A DNA stretch of 64,000 nucleotides. It comes from Neckera pumila (Eukaryota > Streptophyta > Bryopsida > Hypnales > Neckeraceae). The position numbers and the translations under genes were made by a program. Shown one piece after another: positions 47,069 to 59,144 of the stretch. How positions within the stretch are numbered: position 1 is the first letter of the stretch; each line of letters begins with the position of its first letter. The notes under the pieces were generated by a model that searched no databases, was not told where the DNA came from, and was given only the letters and a program-made list of their open reading frames with translations. The DNA lies in assembly GCA_963969595.1 (NCBI GenBank), contig OZ018409.1, forward strand, positions 17,640,975-17,704,974. Direction: 5' to 3'.

Positions 47069-49860
47069 AGTAGAACTCCCTAGGACACTTCAACACCACA
47101 TTTGTTTCTAGTACGATTGCCTTGATTCCGATACGGAAATTTAAAAAAATCAATACTAACCAACCACTAATAAGCATGGGCATGGTTTCATGGTACTTTG
47201 AAGGGACACTTTGATGGACACCTAATGTGCTGCAATGGATGTATGGACGGAAATAGATGCTTCCACCTTAGTAGATTATTAGTATAGACTTTTTTGCCAA
47301 AAAGAAAGGATCAATTCTAAACCTGAATTGGACTTGTATCAAGCAGTTTCTAGTTTTTGGAACATAGAAACTACTAGTACTACTCCAATAAATAAGAGAA
47401 CGTAGTTCTTGTAGATATGGTGTGGGATCTTGAACAACCAAGCTCGTCTTAGAAACCTAGTGCAGACTTTACATGCTTGTAAGTATTTGCTTAAATCTAT
47501 GTGCAAATAAATATTATTTACCTCAAGTTCATTTGTTTGATCATGAAAGACAATCTTTGGAGAAGATTCAAACATTACTTCAGATTAACCTTGGGAGGAC
47601 ATAACACTACCTTGGTGATAGGTACCCAATCAAAAATTAAATGATTCAATTTTTGAATTAATAGGTATATTTTATATTTCTACGAGAACCAAAATAGTCA
47701 TTTATCAAAAATTTATTGTCTTTAGCATCCTTTGAAAATTACAAAATGAAAAATCATTTCCTCATCATCCTACAAATTGGGTTAGGCTGCATTCGAAAAA
47801 AACCACAAATCTTGGAATTCGGGATTTTGCATGTCGATGGAGGGACCTAATTAAGAGGTGGACCTTCACCAAAGCAGGGACATGCCAAAAGTATCGGATT
47901 GGGCCTCGGTTGATTGGGCCGTCTGCTAGTGGAGATACTCCAATGAAAGCTTTACACAAGTGTTTGCATACGATATAACCCTTGTGAGCTTCAAAATCCA
48001 TATGTTGGATGATAAATACAATGATTTAAAGCTACATTTTTCCAAATGACTTCTCATTCATCAAAATTCATACTTGAATCTCTAAAAGATAACATCATTT
48101 CTAAGTATTTTGATGAATTTGAGGTAAATAATGTATTTGTTCAAGATACCAAAAAGGAAGGGCATTATCACCACATCGTTGCCAAATTTTTAAAGAAATT
48201 TTAGAAAAAAAGGTTCAACAAATGCTAAATACAAATGTATTTTTGTAAGATTCTTTTTCTTTACAAAATGAGAATTGGAAAGAAATAGAATTTTCCCAAA
48301 AATTCAAATTGGCATCTCTTTGATATTTTTTGAAATCTATTTATACATAATACTAAAATCATGAATACTTTGTTCATAAGTAAATAGAGATCTCTAAAGA
48401 AATTGTGGTCATATGATTAGTAGAACAAAAAAGGGTCCTAATCTACCTTCTATCCAAACCAAGACAAATCTTTTGGATTGTTGCGCCACGTGCTTTCTTG
48501 GTGACAAGCTTTAAACTAGGAGCAATTGTACGTTTCCTTTTTTCTTTGGTTCTGAATGAGGTCAATATATGTATTCATTTGCAAAATGACAAAAAGATTT
48601 GATATATCCCCTTACGTTAACTATGTAGTGAGTCCTTGATCTATTCTTCACAAACAACTTAGTCGTTTGAAAAAATACTTCTTGATCTTTTTATTCTTTG
48701 GTCATTGCAAAAAACACTTAATGTTTTTGTCTTTAAAATATTGTTTTGGGCCATAGGGTTGCTACTGCTACAATTACTACAAATATTATGTGAGAGCACT
48801 GCAATACAAATCTAGATCATTCATTGTGCTTGAATGTGTTATGACCATGGCTGGTGGTAGTACAAGAATAGTATGTGCTGCAACCTTAATAGGTCACAAT
48901 GTACGAATAGACCTTGTTTTGGTAGTGGGTCAACTCTACAATACTATGCATTGCTATTGATTGCACCAGACTACTACAAAATTAGAGGGGACCAAAAATT
49001 AGCAGAAAATGGATGCATAAATATTTTGATTTTTATTCATTCTGAAAAAAGATCACAAAAAGAAATTTAAAAATGGCCATTTTTATGCACTTTGATAATT
49101 TGACATGCTTGATTTGCACCAATTAAATACTTTTGAATGGAACTTCTTTTTCATTCAAGTCTTTACACAAAGGGCACACACTTTGAGTCCATGTGTAAGC
49201 CAACACATATTAGAATTTTTAGAAAATCTGATCATCATTGTGCGCACTCTTAAAACACCCATGCTTCACCAATTTTTGACCCCAAAATATACATTTTCAT
49301 GTCAAAAATATGACAACTCCCCCCCTTCCAAGTGCCAAAAGTAGAGATTGAATTGGAGACTTTTAAAAAATAGTAAACTAATTTTCAAATTGTACAAAAA
49401 AACTATTGAATGTCTACAACTATCACATGTACAAATCTTTATTTCCAACTTCACATACATTGAACAAACACCACAAGGTGATAGTTGAGAAATCACCCGT
49501 TTAAAGTTGTGATTCACCTCATTGAGGAGAAACTACATTTTCACTGTTGAAAAAGAACAATGTGAAATATATGAGTAGCAAAGAGAGCGTTGATGTTATT
49601 TTGTAGTTGCATGCTAGAGGATTGGAGTTGCCCATTTGGTTTGTGAAGATCCATACACCATTTTAAGTTTTCTAGGTTTCATTTATTGGTGTTTGATAAA
49701 CACTGTCAACAAAGAAACTATATATTACATATTTGATGATTTGTTGTTTTGTAGTTTCAAAGCATTTACTCTAGATTGAGGTTTTGGTATGCCCAGATCT
49801 TGTCAAGATGGCAACCATTGATATTCTCCAAAAACTACCTACAAGATTTGCACGTTTCTA
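47069..49860. other. Spacer downstream of the intact NLR
   Basis: Collinear with 25,065-27,550 to about 49,566, then 300 bp not present in unit 1. A 78-codon minus-strand frame at 47,765-48,001 contains a stop in the unit-1 copy. No gene is supported. Confidence 0.6.
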
Positions 49861-49869
49861 GATACTACA

Positions 49870-50130
49870 TTGTAAGACATTCCAAGCTTCCAAAGCTTTC
49901 AGAAAGCACTTTTAGGGATGAAAATCCTTGAAAATCCAAAACAAAGAAAGAAGTAGCCTCGACGATACTTTTCAGCAACTCACTCAAGGATCTATAGCTT
50001 TGAAGATAGAACTATATAAGACATTTCAAGCCTCCAATGCTTTAAGGAAGCGCGCTCAAAGATCCGACACAATGAAAGAATTCCACTCGCCAATGCTTTG
50101 TGGAAGCTCACTCAAGGATTCACACCTTCC
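49870..50130 (-). pseudogene. Decayed LRR repeats beyond the NLR stop
   Basis: Nearly two further 144-bp LRR repeats follow the TGA of the intact gene. The same frame continues as CESLSELPQSIG for about 24 residues before the next stop; the more distal repeat has many substitutions. The ancestral receptor therefore had a longer LRR domain. Confidence 0.8.
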
Positions 50131-53100
50131 TCAATCCACCTTTGTAAGACATTTCAAGCCTCCAATGCTTTGAGGAAACACTTTCAAGGATGAACATCCT
50201 CGAAGATCCAACTCAATGAGAGAGTTCAACTCGCCGATGCTCTCCGGAAGCTCACTCAAGAATGTACACTCATACACGATCAACTTTGTAAGACAATTCA
50301 AGCCTCCAATGCTTTGAGGAAGCACTTTCAAGGATGAACATCCCAAAAGATCCAACTCAATGAGAGAGTTCAATTCACTGATGCTCTCCGGAAGCTCACT
50401 CAAGGATTTACAGTTTTGAAGATTCAACTTTGTAAGACATTTCAAGCCTCCAATGCTTTCAAGAAGCACTTTCAAGGATGAACATCCTCCAAGATCCAAC
50501 TCAATGAGAGAGTTCAACTCGCCGATGCTCTCCGGAAGCTCACCCAAGGATTCACACCTTTCTAAATCCAACTTTGTAAGACATTTCAAGCCTCCAATGC
50601 TTTGAGGAAGCACTTTCAAGGATGAACATCCCCAAAGAATCAACTCAATGAGAGAGTTCAACTCGCCGATGCTCTTCGGAAGCTCACTCAAGGAGTCACA
50701 CCCTGCAAGATCCAGCTTTGTAAGACATTTCAAGCCTCCAATGCTTTCAGGAAGCACTTTCAAGGATGAACATCCCGAAAGAATCAACTCAATGAGAGAA
50801 TTCAACTCGCCGATGCTCTTCGGAAGCTCACTCAAGGATTCACACTCTGCAAGATCCAGCTTTGTAAGACATTTCAAGCCTCCAATGCTTTGAGGAAGCA
50901 CTTTCAAGGATGAACATCCCCAAAGAATCAACTCAATGAGAGAATTCAACTCGCCGATGCTCTTCGGAAGCTCACTCAAGGAGTCACACCCTGCAATATC
51001 CAGCTTTGTAAGACATTTCAAGCCTCCAATGCTTTCAGGAAGCACTTTCAAGGATGAACATTCCCAAAGAACCAACTCAATGAGAGAGTTCAACTCGCCG
51101 ATGCTCTCCGGAAGCTCACTCAAGGATTCACACTCTGCAAGATCCAGCTTTGTAAGACATTTCAAGCCTCCAATGCTTTCAGGAAGCACTTTCAAGGATG
51201 AACATTTCCAAAGATTCAACTCAATGAGAGAGTTCAACTCGCCGATGCTCTTCAAAAGCTCACTCAAGGATTCACACTCTGCAAGACCCAGCTTTGTAAG
51301 ACATTTCAAGCCTCCAATGCTTTGAGGAAGCACTTTCAAGGATGAACATCCCCAAAGATCCAACTCAATGAGAGAGTTCAACTCGCCGATGCTCTTCGGA
51401 AGCTCACTCAAGGATTCACACTCTGCAAGACCCAGCTTTGTAAGACATTTCAAGCCTCCAATGCTTTCAGGAAGCACTTTCAAAGATGAACATCCCGAAA
51501 GAATCAACTCAATGAGAGAATTCAACTCACCGATGCTCTCCGGAAGCTCACTCAAGGATTCACACCATCCTAGATTCAACTTTGTAAGACATTTCAAGCC
51601 TCCAATGCTTTCAGGAAGCACTTTCAAGGATGAACATCCTTCAAGAACCAAATCAATGAGAGAGTTCAACTCGCCGATGCTCTCCGGAAGCTCACTCAAC
51701 GATCTACACCATTGTAGACCCAACTTTGTAAGACATTTCAAGCCTCCAATGCCTTGAGGAAGCACTTTCAAGGATGAACATCCTTCAAGAACCAACTCAA
51801 TGAGAGAGTTCAACTCGCCGATGCTCTCCGGAAGCTCACTCAAGGATCTACACCCATTGAGGTCCAACCTTGTAAGACATTTCAAGCCTCCAATGCTTTC
51901 AGGAAGCACTTCCAAGGATGAACATCCCCAAAGAATCAACTCAATGAGAGAGTTCAACTCGCCGATGCTCTTCGGAAGCTCACTCAAGGATTCACAACTT
52001 TTTAGATCCAAAACCAAAAGAGACCTCAATCCACACATCTCGGGAAGCTGTCCATCAAAAAGATTTTCTGAGAGGTCAAGATATTGTAAGGCTTGCAAGT
52101 TGGAGAAGAAATACTCCGGAATAGACAATCCCTTCCCTCCAATGAACATTGCCCGTAGCAAACACACTTGAAGATGAGGAGCGTCAAGTTGGTTTGGCCA
52201 TTCCAAAATAGTGCTCTGCACAAGTGACATCCTTTGCATCCTCTCTAGTGTCTTGTTTGCAAACAGTGATGTCAATACTTTCCCTGATTGAAACCAACAT
52301 TTGTATGCACAATCCTCCCGTTTGGCTGAGTCAATGATGTACAATGCAAGATCCCGCATAATGTCATGGATGGTAATGCGTCCAAGTTCACGATTCCAAT
52401 CAATCATGGACCGCTTCACAAGAATTTCAAGATGGGACTTGGCTACATCTTTGAGATTCATTCCATCAAGTACACCAAATAGTCCCTCCGTAATCCATAT
52501 CTTGCATAACTCTCCAATACCAATCTTGTAATCTTCTGGAAATGCGGCACAATACAAAAAACACATCTTTGTCGCATCATGCTCTAAATTATTGTAACTC
52601 AATTGTAAGCGGTAATACATCTCATCCTCCACATTGGAATCCAATATTGGCTTGGAGTGCTTCAATTCGTGTAAGGCAAAACGCCACCCATCCATTTCAT
52701 GCTTGTCTAGCATGGTACTACCAATCACTTTCAAGGCTAGAGGGAGCCCTTTGCATTCCCTACAAACCTCTCTTGCCAAGTCTTCTGATATATTTGGTGG
52801 AAGACGGCCATTTTCAAATGCATGAGCACAAAACAATGTCCAACTATCCTCATCGGAGAGCAATAACACCACTTCCACTTCGGCATGAACTTTGGAAAGG
52901 ACTGTCATGCTTCGGGTTGTTATCAAAGTGGTAGACCCAGGAGCTGAGGCAATATTCAACCAATACATCATTTGTCGATGATCGCATGGATTTCCCCAAA
53001 CATCATCTAAAATCAAGAACACCTTCTTCTTGGCAAATGCATTCCACAAATATGTGCGTTGCTCCTCTTGGTTGCGATGAGCACACTCGTCTTCAAATAC

Positions 53101-53823
53101 ACCATCAGTCAAGAACTTCCCCATGGTTTTGTACAAGTCTGAAATCCTTGCATCCAAGCCAACCATAATCCACAAGATCCCATGTGATCCATAAACGGCT
53201 TTGATGTCTTCATCATTGTTCAACTTTGCAGCAAGCAAAGATTTCCCGGCTCCACCTCTTCCTTGCAAACCAAGAAAGGTGGGCTTGGCTTTTGTGTAGC
53301 TTGCCAATATGCATGTCTTCAATTTGTTGAATGGTTTTTCCACCCCGACAATCAATGGAGGAGTTGGTTGCGTCACAAAATCCACTTTTGACTTTGATTG
53401 CTTTTGAGCTGGGTTTGAAGATTGGATACTCACACCAAGTGTGGCTAGAATTGCATTCGACTTCGCCTCATCAATTTGATCATTAATGTGTTTTAAGCGA
53501 GATGGTAACTTGCGCCACTGCCACACTTTCATCAGTCTCATCCACTTGCCACCTTTGGACTCTAGAAGACATTCTTCTAGAACACATTGAGCATTGATTA
53601 GTATGGCATTGAATTCTAATAACCAATTCACATGAGCTTGCTCCAAGATGGTTGAATTTCCTTCAACGACCTCTAATAGAGGTACAATTTTATCCACCTT
53701 CACCTTGAGAGCTTTGCAACTCTGTTTGATTCTTATTGCCCCTTTGGCAGCATTGATCACTTCATTGAGCAACAAACTCACAGTTGCTCCTACCAATGCT
53801 GGAGTAAAAAGTGGATCCCCCAT
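50131..53823 (-). CDS. RPW8-like NB-ARC LRR immune receptor (NLR)
   Basis: Single-exon frame of 1,230 residues. The frame is open for seven more codons but has no ATG there and is closed by TAA, so I start at the ATG at 53,823 (context CCATGGGG). Residues 1-145 form an RPW8/CC-R-like helical region. The NB-ARC follows: P-loop GRGGAGKS (188-195), kinase-2 LILDDVWG (270-277), RNBS-B GSTTLITTR (296-304), GLPL (359-362), RNBS-D CFLYCAAFPED (421-431) and IHD in place of MHD (485-487). LRRs run from about 550 to the end, including 13 tandem 48-residue double repeats from 609 (consensus ESLSELPESIGELNSLIELD then GCSSLKVLPESIGGLKCLTK). By family knowledge it is a cytosolic ADP/ATP-switched receptor or helper triggering defence and cell death. 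The P-loop Ser for Thr and IHD are tolerated variants. It ends abruptly at a TGA inside a repeat. Its sister at 27,618-30,388 is dead. Confidence 0.96.
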   Translation of the reverse strand: MGDPLFTPALVGATVSLLLNEVINAAKGAIRIKQSCKALKVKVDKIVPLLEVVEGNSTILEQAHVNWLLEFNAILINAQCVLEECLLESKGGKWMRLMKVWQWRKLPSRLKHINDQIDEAKSNAILATLGVSIQSSNPAQKQSKSKVDFVTQPTPPLIVGVEKPFNKLKTCILASYTKAKPTFLGLQGRGGAGKSLLAAKLNNDEDIKAVYGSHGILWIMVGLDARISDLYKTMGKFLTDGVFEDECAHRNQEEQRTYLWNAFAKKKVFLILDDVWGNPCDHRQMMYWLNIASAPGSTTLITTRSMTVLSKVHAEVEVVLLLSDEDSWTLFCAHAFENGRLPPNISEDLAREVCRECKGLPLALKVIGSTMLDKHEMDGWRFALHELKHSKPILDSNVEDEMYYRLQLSYNNLEHDATKMCFLYCAAFPEDYKIGIGELCKIWITEGLFGVLDGMNLKDVAKSHLEILVKRSMIDWNRELGRITIHDIMRDLALYIIDSAKREDCAYKCWFQSGKVLTSLFANKTLERMQRMSLVQSTILEWPNQLDAPHLQVCLLRAMFIGGKGLSIPEYFFSNLQALQYLDLSENLFDGQLPEMCGLRSLLVLDLKSCESLSELPKSIGELNSLIELILWGCSSLEVLPESIGGLKCLTRLDLNGCRSLSELPESIGELNSLIELVLEGCSSLKVLPQGIGGLKCLTKLGLQWCRSLSELPESIGELNSLIDLVLEGCSSLKVLPESIGGLKCLTKLNLGWCESLSELPESIGELNSLIELILSGCSSLKVLPESIGGLKCLTKLGLAECESLSELPKSIGELNSLIELDLWGCSSLKVLPQSIGGLKCLTKLGLAECESLSELLKSIGELNSLIELNLWKCSSLKVLPESIGGLKCLTKLDLAECESLSELPESIGELNSLIELVLWECSSLKVLPESIGGLKCLTKLDIAGCDSLSELPKSIGELNSLIELILWGCSSLKVLPQSIGGLKCLTKLDLAECESLSELPKSIGELNSLIELILSGCSSLKVLPESIGGLKCLTKLDLAGCDSLSELPKSIGELNSLIELILWGCSSLKVLPQSIGGLKCLTKLDLERCESLGELPESIGELNSLIELDLGGCSSLKVLLESIGGLKCLTKLNLQNCKSLSELPESISELNSLIELDLLGCSSLKVLPQSIGGLNCLTKLIVYECTFLSELPESIGELNSLIELDLRGCSSLKVFPQSIGGLKCLTKVD

Positions 53824-54011
53824 GGAAGGTTGGCAACCTATCAATTTGCCAAGAAGAAGATTTTAGACTATGATAAGAACTTAAGGAAGAGCACATGTAC
53901 ATCAAAAATTCAAAAAGAATTTAAACAAGATAAGATTGTCTAGACACTTCAATGTAAAGTGAAAGTGTTGAGATTGATATGCAAATTTCATGCAAATTCT
54001 ATAGACATAGC

Positions 54012-54018
54012 TATATAT
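54012..54018 (-). promoter_or_regulatory. Candidate TATA box of the intact NLR
   Basis: TATATAT lies about 190 bp upstream of the NLR start, at the position equivalent to TATATATA upstream of the pseudogene. That would give a 5' leader of about 150 nt. Confidence 0.35.
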
Positions 54019-54082
54019 GTATACACATAGAAAATAAAATCCCTTATCCAGAAAAGGACGTAATTGGTAACAATAACTATAA

Positions 54083-55278
54083 CCATTAAAGGCCCAAGGC
54101 CTCTATTTTGCCAAAAAACACTCAAAACTGCCATTTCTATAGCAAAGAGTAAAAAAAATTGAAAATTGTTATCTTGCACATCGAACCATATCATCTTACA
54201 CCATATCTAGTATGAGAAAATGCAGGAAAAATTTCAGAATATTTGACTGCATAAGTTGCAACATATCTGTGTTCAAAGTGAAAAAAACAAGTTTTTCAAT
54301 ACATTGTGGGACTAGATTTTATGACTTTGAACATTTTTAACTGAATTTTTTTGCACTACAAAGTTTTGAGCTTTAAATCTTTAAAGTCAAAAACTGAATT
54401 GAGTTCTAGGAAGAACAAAAACAATCAAAATATTTTCATTACTATAAAATTTGTTACGTAGAAGTAGGTATGAGATAGAAGGGAATGTGAAATATTAAGA
54501 TCTTTTATATGGAATTAATAAGTACTCATCTCAATGGTGAGAACGTTCTAGCAAAAAACTATACCTTGCAAAACTTTCCTTTCAAAAATTGTTAAAACTG
54601 CATTTAGAAATGAATTCTACAAGCCTGAAAACAAAGATTGTCCATAACTTTCTCATAAAAAGTCCAAATGAAATGAATCAAAGCTTTCTAAGGTAGGAGG
54701 TCGAGAAATGGAGCATCTAAGCGTTGAAATTGAATTTTGGGGAGGTAAAACATCTTGACATATTTTCCTATAAATTTTCCTTCAAAGACAAGTGGAAATG
54801 AAATCTAACCCAAGTTGTTTGGTATTTTTTCAACCTTTCTGGAATTGGTTACAAATTTTTGAAGTTGAAAAAGGGTGGTCATTTGTGGTCATCAAAATGG
54901 ACCACCTCGTGAAATGTGCACAAGTGGTACATTGAAGGAAGCAAAATGTACCTTCGAGTCATGTTACATTTTAATGACTCTCTATTTTACAGCCTCCTAC
55001 CTTAGATAGACAAAATTATAATCTATAAGAAAAGAAGTAAAATAAAATAAAATAAATAAAATTTGCAAATTTTTTTTGTTGCTCTTTCTTACCTGTTTTG
55101 AACTTATTTGGGCATAACTTTTCTTCTCCGGCAGCAATTGAAAAAAAAATTTATTCCCATGAAGCTTAGAAGTTTTTTAACTTCCAAAAAAGTTTTGAAA
55201 AATCACAAAAAAATTCAGCCCGTAGGTACCTGCTTGAAATCCCATTTGTCCCCCAAAGGAACAATGGGCCTTTAGGGG
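54083..55278 (+). mobile_element. TTAA-flanked element, copy E' (unit 3), with nested MITE
   Basis: Same insertion as copy E. The right end GGGG is followed by TTAA at 55,279-55,282; the left end reads TAACCATTAAAGGCCCAAGG. The left third has diverged from unit 2, while everything after 54,319 is nearly identical, so the conversion boundary lies inside this element. Confidence 0.75.
54691..55002. mobile_element. 312-bp TA-site MITE (unit 3)
   Basis: Copy of 31,254-31,565, same ends and TA flanks, inside the near-identical tract. Confidence 0.8.
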
Positions 55279-55282
55279 TTAA

Positions 55283-56017
55283 TAGAAGTGATCTTTTCAT
55301 ATACATGCTCAACATCAAGTTGTTGAAGTCACCATTTTCTTTAATGGTCTTGATATCCAAAACCTAGAAATTCCCCTTGTGGTCACTAAAGCGTTCTATT
55401 ATTCATGGAAACTTTCATTGTGGTGCATTTGAGCTAATTCAATTGGGGCTACATCTCATTATTCAAGACTAATGGTCTTAGATTGATTACACAACTATAA
55501 TGAACACTGAGATGGAAAAAGCAAGTGCCAAAAGGTTGAAGAGAATTTCTAATGGATTCCTCTGCATATGCATTGAAAATGCATATTTATTAGATGCATG
55601 ATGGAATTCGTTTACCTAATATAGCACTCTTGTTGTACTTATAGAATCCAAAACCTCAAATCCTACATGCACTTTTTAACACTAAATATTGAGGGTATCT
55701 CTACACACTTTACAAGATACCAAAGTTAATGAGAAAAATACAATTACCAAAAACGAAATGCTAATGAGCTCAAAAGCACATAAATACTATGACCCCCAAA
55801 AGACCAACTATGTGTCCATGCTCTGTCCAATATCCCATAAAGATATACAAAACATGATAAATAGATACAAATGTATAGGAACATGGAAGAAAGCATGCAT
55901 ATGCCATTATAGATATGGATAAAGATACATAATTCCATAACTTTTCTACATCCAGTGGACCTACTCATCCATTAATAGTATTCTTAATCCTAATATTCTT
56001 AATCCTTTTCAATCAGA
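55283..56017. other. Spacer, no gene seen (unit 3)
   Basis: Identical by eye to 31,846-32,580. The overlapping short frames are the same and equally unsupported. Confidence 0.5.
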
Positions 56018-56108
56018 AAATGACCCAAGTGTCCCAAATGAGCATGTCATCTCTGAGTCCCCAAGGCTACTACCACATGAGAAACAAGGAACGAATTGAT
56101 ACCAAGAA

Positions 56109-56387
56109 ATGGCTGCGATCTTCACGGGAGAAAAGGAGCTCCTCGCTGCAGCGAATGTCAACAGACCGGTTCCAAGCCGATTTCTTCAACACACCGACAA
56201 TCACAACGCGTGTTCTCGAGCTAAAATGGATGCGCTTCACTCCACAGCAATTCCAATTCTAAGCAGACTCCACCACCTCCGAGCAGCTGCAGAAGACCGC
56301 ATAGAAACGCTTCCAACCTCACCTCCCAAGCTCGTCCAGCCGTCCAAGCGCAGGAATCAAACGAATCCAGACAACCAACGTCGTTGA
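56109..56387 (+). CDS. Candidate small CDS, 92 residues, unknown (unit 3)
   Basis: Exact duplicate of the frame at 32,672-32,950, with the same AAGAAATGGCTGCG start and the same two stops before a second frame at 56,424-56,717. Function is unknown; the reservations given for the unit-2 copy apply. Confidence 0.28.
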   Translation: MAAIFTGEKELLAAANVNRPVPSRFLQHTDNHNACSRAKMDALHSTAIPILSRLHHLRAAAEDRIETLPTSPPKLVQPSKRRNQTNPDNQRR

Positions 56388-56892
56388 AAACAGAAGTACA
56401 GCGCTAGGTCCCTCTAGAGCGGCATGCCAACTTCCACACAATCAACCTCGTCTGCGCACCCCGACACCACTGAAACAGGTCGAGTTCCGCAAGCACCACC
56501 TCTCTCGAAGGACCGCAGAGACAACCTCCTGCGCAGCACTGCAGAAGCAAACAGAAGGATAAGAAGAAGGACGCGGTGGAAGGACTTCAAAGTCTTCCTC
56601 GAAAGCCTGAAAACGCGCACTGGATCGCGTGGGCCGGCCATCATGCAGCGCAGATATTGGCACAGCGTTTCGTTTACACGGAGTAATAAATCAATGGGAA
56701 AACTGACACAATGCTAAAACTGCTTAAATGCTTCAAACTGAGTCGCACAATGCTTCAAACTGCTTAAATGCTTGAAAGTGACACAATGCTAAAACTGCTT
56801 AAATGCTAAAACTGACACAATGAAAGGACCAGACCTGGTGGAGCCAGCTCCAACTTCCGGGAAAAACGTGGAAAATTTTCAGTTCCGCGAGA
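56388..56892. repeat. GC-rich gene-like block, copy R5 (unit 3)
   Basis: Identical by eye to R3 (32,950-33,455). Unit 3 has only this one block because its R4 equivalent was deleted. Confidence 0.75.
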
Positions 56893-57039
56893 CGTGTAAG
56901 TTACCCGAGTTAATCATTTCAGTTCCTTATGTATCGAGCAATACATGCGCATGGGGCCCACCTCATCCTGTTGCCCGGACAGAGGCTCTCCAAGCTGCGC
57001 TTCACGGCGCTCCGCTCAAACCCGGGGCTTGCGGAACTT

Positions 57040-57547
57040 CTAAAGATTCATTAATTCATTCAGACCCCCACCGTGTACTAGGCGTTGTTGAATTCGAATG
57101 CGTAAACCGAACCTGTACAGCAGAACATCAAGTAATGTGTGAGAACTCTCGAACATAAACAACAACAACAGCCAAGAACTAAACCCACTCAGAACAACCC
57201 AAACATAGAAGTGGAAACCCGAAACTCCCCTATGTTTACTTCGTCCAGAAAACCAACTCACGACACAAAACCACGACATAACTCACGCAACTTAAACATC
57301 AACTATAGCCAGCCAACAACTAACCCACTCAGAATAACCCAAATACAGAACTGAAAACCCGAAACTCACCTCCCAAAACCAACTCAACCACGATACAAAT
57401 CACGCAACTCACGCAACTCATGAAACAAAGCTCACGACACAACTCACACAACTCACGACACAAAACCAACTCACGACAAGAAACTCACCTAAGAGAGCAG
57501 ATCATGGTGTACAGCAGAGAGAGCAGATTACGCGAGGCGGAGCTCAT
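57040..57547 (-). other. Candidate two-exon small gene or 5' gene end (unit 3)
   Basis: Exact duplicate of 33,603-34,110. ATG at 57,547, donor GTGAGT after 57,489, acceptor before 57,112, stop at 57,040. Confidence 0.25.
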
Positions 57548-57906
57548 CTCAGAGACGGACGCGCGGAGAGAGACGGATCAGCACGATCTTGGGGAGACGC
57601 GAGCTGGAGCGGCGGAGCGCACTGAAGCGGCGAGCGATCAGAAGTGGTCGGAAAAAAACGGGATGAGTGAGAGGCGGACCTCCTTCATCGACCTTGGAAC
57701 CCTAAACCTAATGATCCAACGGCTCTCCTTCAACGGCCCTGATTTCGGGGAAAAACCAATGGACGACGTGGGAGGTTTTTTTTGTTTTTTTTCACTCATC
57801 TGACGGCCAGGAACTTTCAGGGCGGAGGGGGTGGATTTGGGGCAGGAGTTCGCACCTTCTCAGGAGATAGCTCCTTGCCTGGGGGATGAGCCTCCTTGTC
57901 TGAAGT

Positions 57907-58500
57907 GAGCTCTTCAGTCAAGTTTCTGAGGGTGATCTCAATGAAAACCCTGAGATGAAGTGTCAAAAGAAATCCTTATATGTGAGGAAAGCATTTGTTA
58001 CGAGATCGAAATGAGCTCCTCTTGATGAATGGCCGATTGCCATCCCTGCTTACAGAAATCTTTGGGAGACTATATCAGTGTCATGGAGATTATGTAGGTG
58101 CAGGAAACAATTAGAAGGAAGACATTTATTTACTGAAAGGTGAAGGGTGCCTGGTGTCCGAGTATGAAGAGGAAGGAGTCAGTCTTGGTTATGGAACTGC
58201 TTCAAGGTCTTCAAGAGGATATGTGAAATTGAAAAATGAAGCATCTTCTTCTTAGTGAGTACCAATTGAGAAAAAACTGATGGATGTGTTTTGAACTGAG
58301 GGGCTTTAGATCTCCAGGTAATGCACGATACATTTGTTGCTAATAAGAAACAATCATGCAATTTATTAGACAGGGAGTTTTCGTTGGCATTCATGGTATT
58401 ACTTTCTGGTACGTATCCATAGATGAATAATGAGCGACTTGTAGTGTCTATAACTCCATCTGTTGTTTGGTTGAACACTTCATAATCACAAGTGCTGATT
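57907..58500. repeat. 0.6-kb tandem duplicate, copy 1 (unit 3)
   Basis: Counterpart of 34,470-35,063, paired with 59,144-59,737. Confidence 0.8.
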
Positions 58501-58508
58501 TTAATTAA

Positions 58509-59144
58509 CCCCTGAAGGCCCAAGGCCTTTTTTTCTGTCAAAAAACACCCAAAACTGCCATTATTTTAGCAAAGAGTGAAAAAAAATTAAATTCTTTTTT
58601 TTTGCACATCTAATCATAGGATCTTACACCTAATTAGTATAAAAATGTGTGGAAAAAATTTCAAAATTTTTGAACGCACAGATTGCAAGATATCTACGTT
58701 TAAAGTGAGAAAAAAAAGTTTTTTAGCACATTGTGGTACTAGATTTTTTGACTTTGAGTATTTTAACTTAAAATTTTTGCACTACGGAGTTCTGAGCTTC
58801 CAAAATTTTATAATGGAGAATTGGGTTGAAAACCTACCCATAAAACATTTCAAAAAAACTTAATTTTCATTACTAAAAAAATTGTTAAGTAGAAGTAGAT
58901 ACGAGATAGAAGGAAAATCTAAAATATTCATATATTATAGATGGAATTAAAATGCACTAATCCCAATGGTGAGATTGTTCTAGCAAGTAAACTAAACCAT
59001 GCCAAAAAAAAAACTAAGAAATTTGAAAAATTGCATTCAAAAATGAGTCCTACAAGTTATTTTTTTCAAAAAAATGCTTTAATTGCCCAAAAAACAAGAT
59101 TGTCCATAACTTTCTCATAACAAATCCAGATGAAATGAATCAGA
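58509..59144 (+). mobile_element. TTAA-flanked element, copy F' (3' truncated, unit 3)
   Basis: Counterpart of 35,072-35,707, with TTAA directly before CCCCTGAAGGCCC and the same truncation point. Confidence 0.8.

Noticed and set aside
47765..48001. 78-codon minus-strand frame with SPLADGPINRGPIRYFWHVP
   Set aside because: It looked protein-like, but the unit-1 copy has an in-frame stop and the frame is short.
53824..53844. NLR start seven codons upstream (TTG)
   Set aside because: Plants rarely initiate at TTG. The first ATG at 53,823 has good context, and the upstream frame is closed by TAA.
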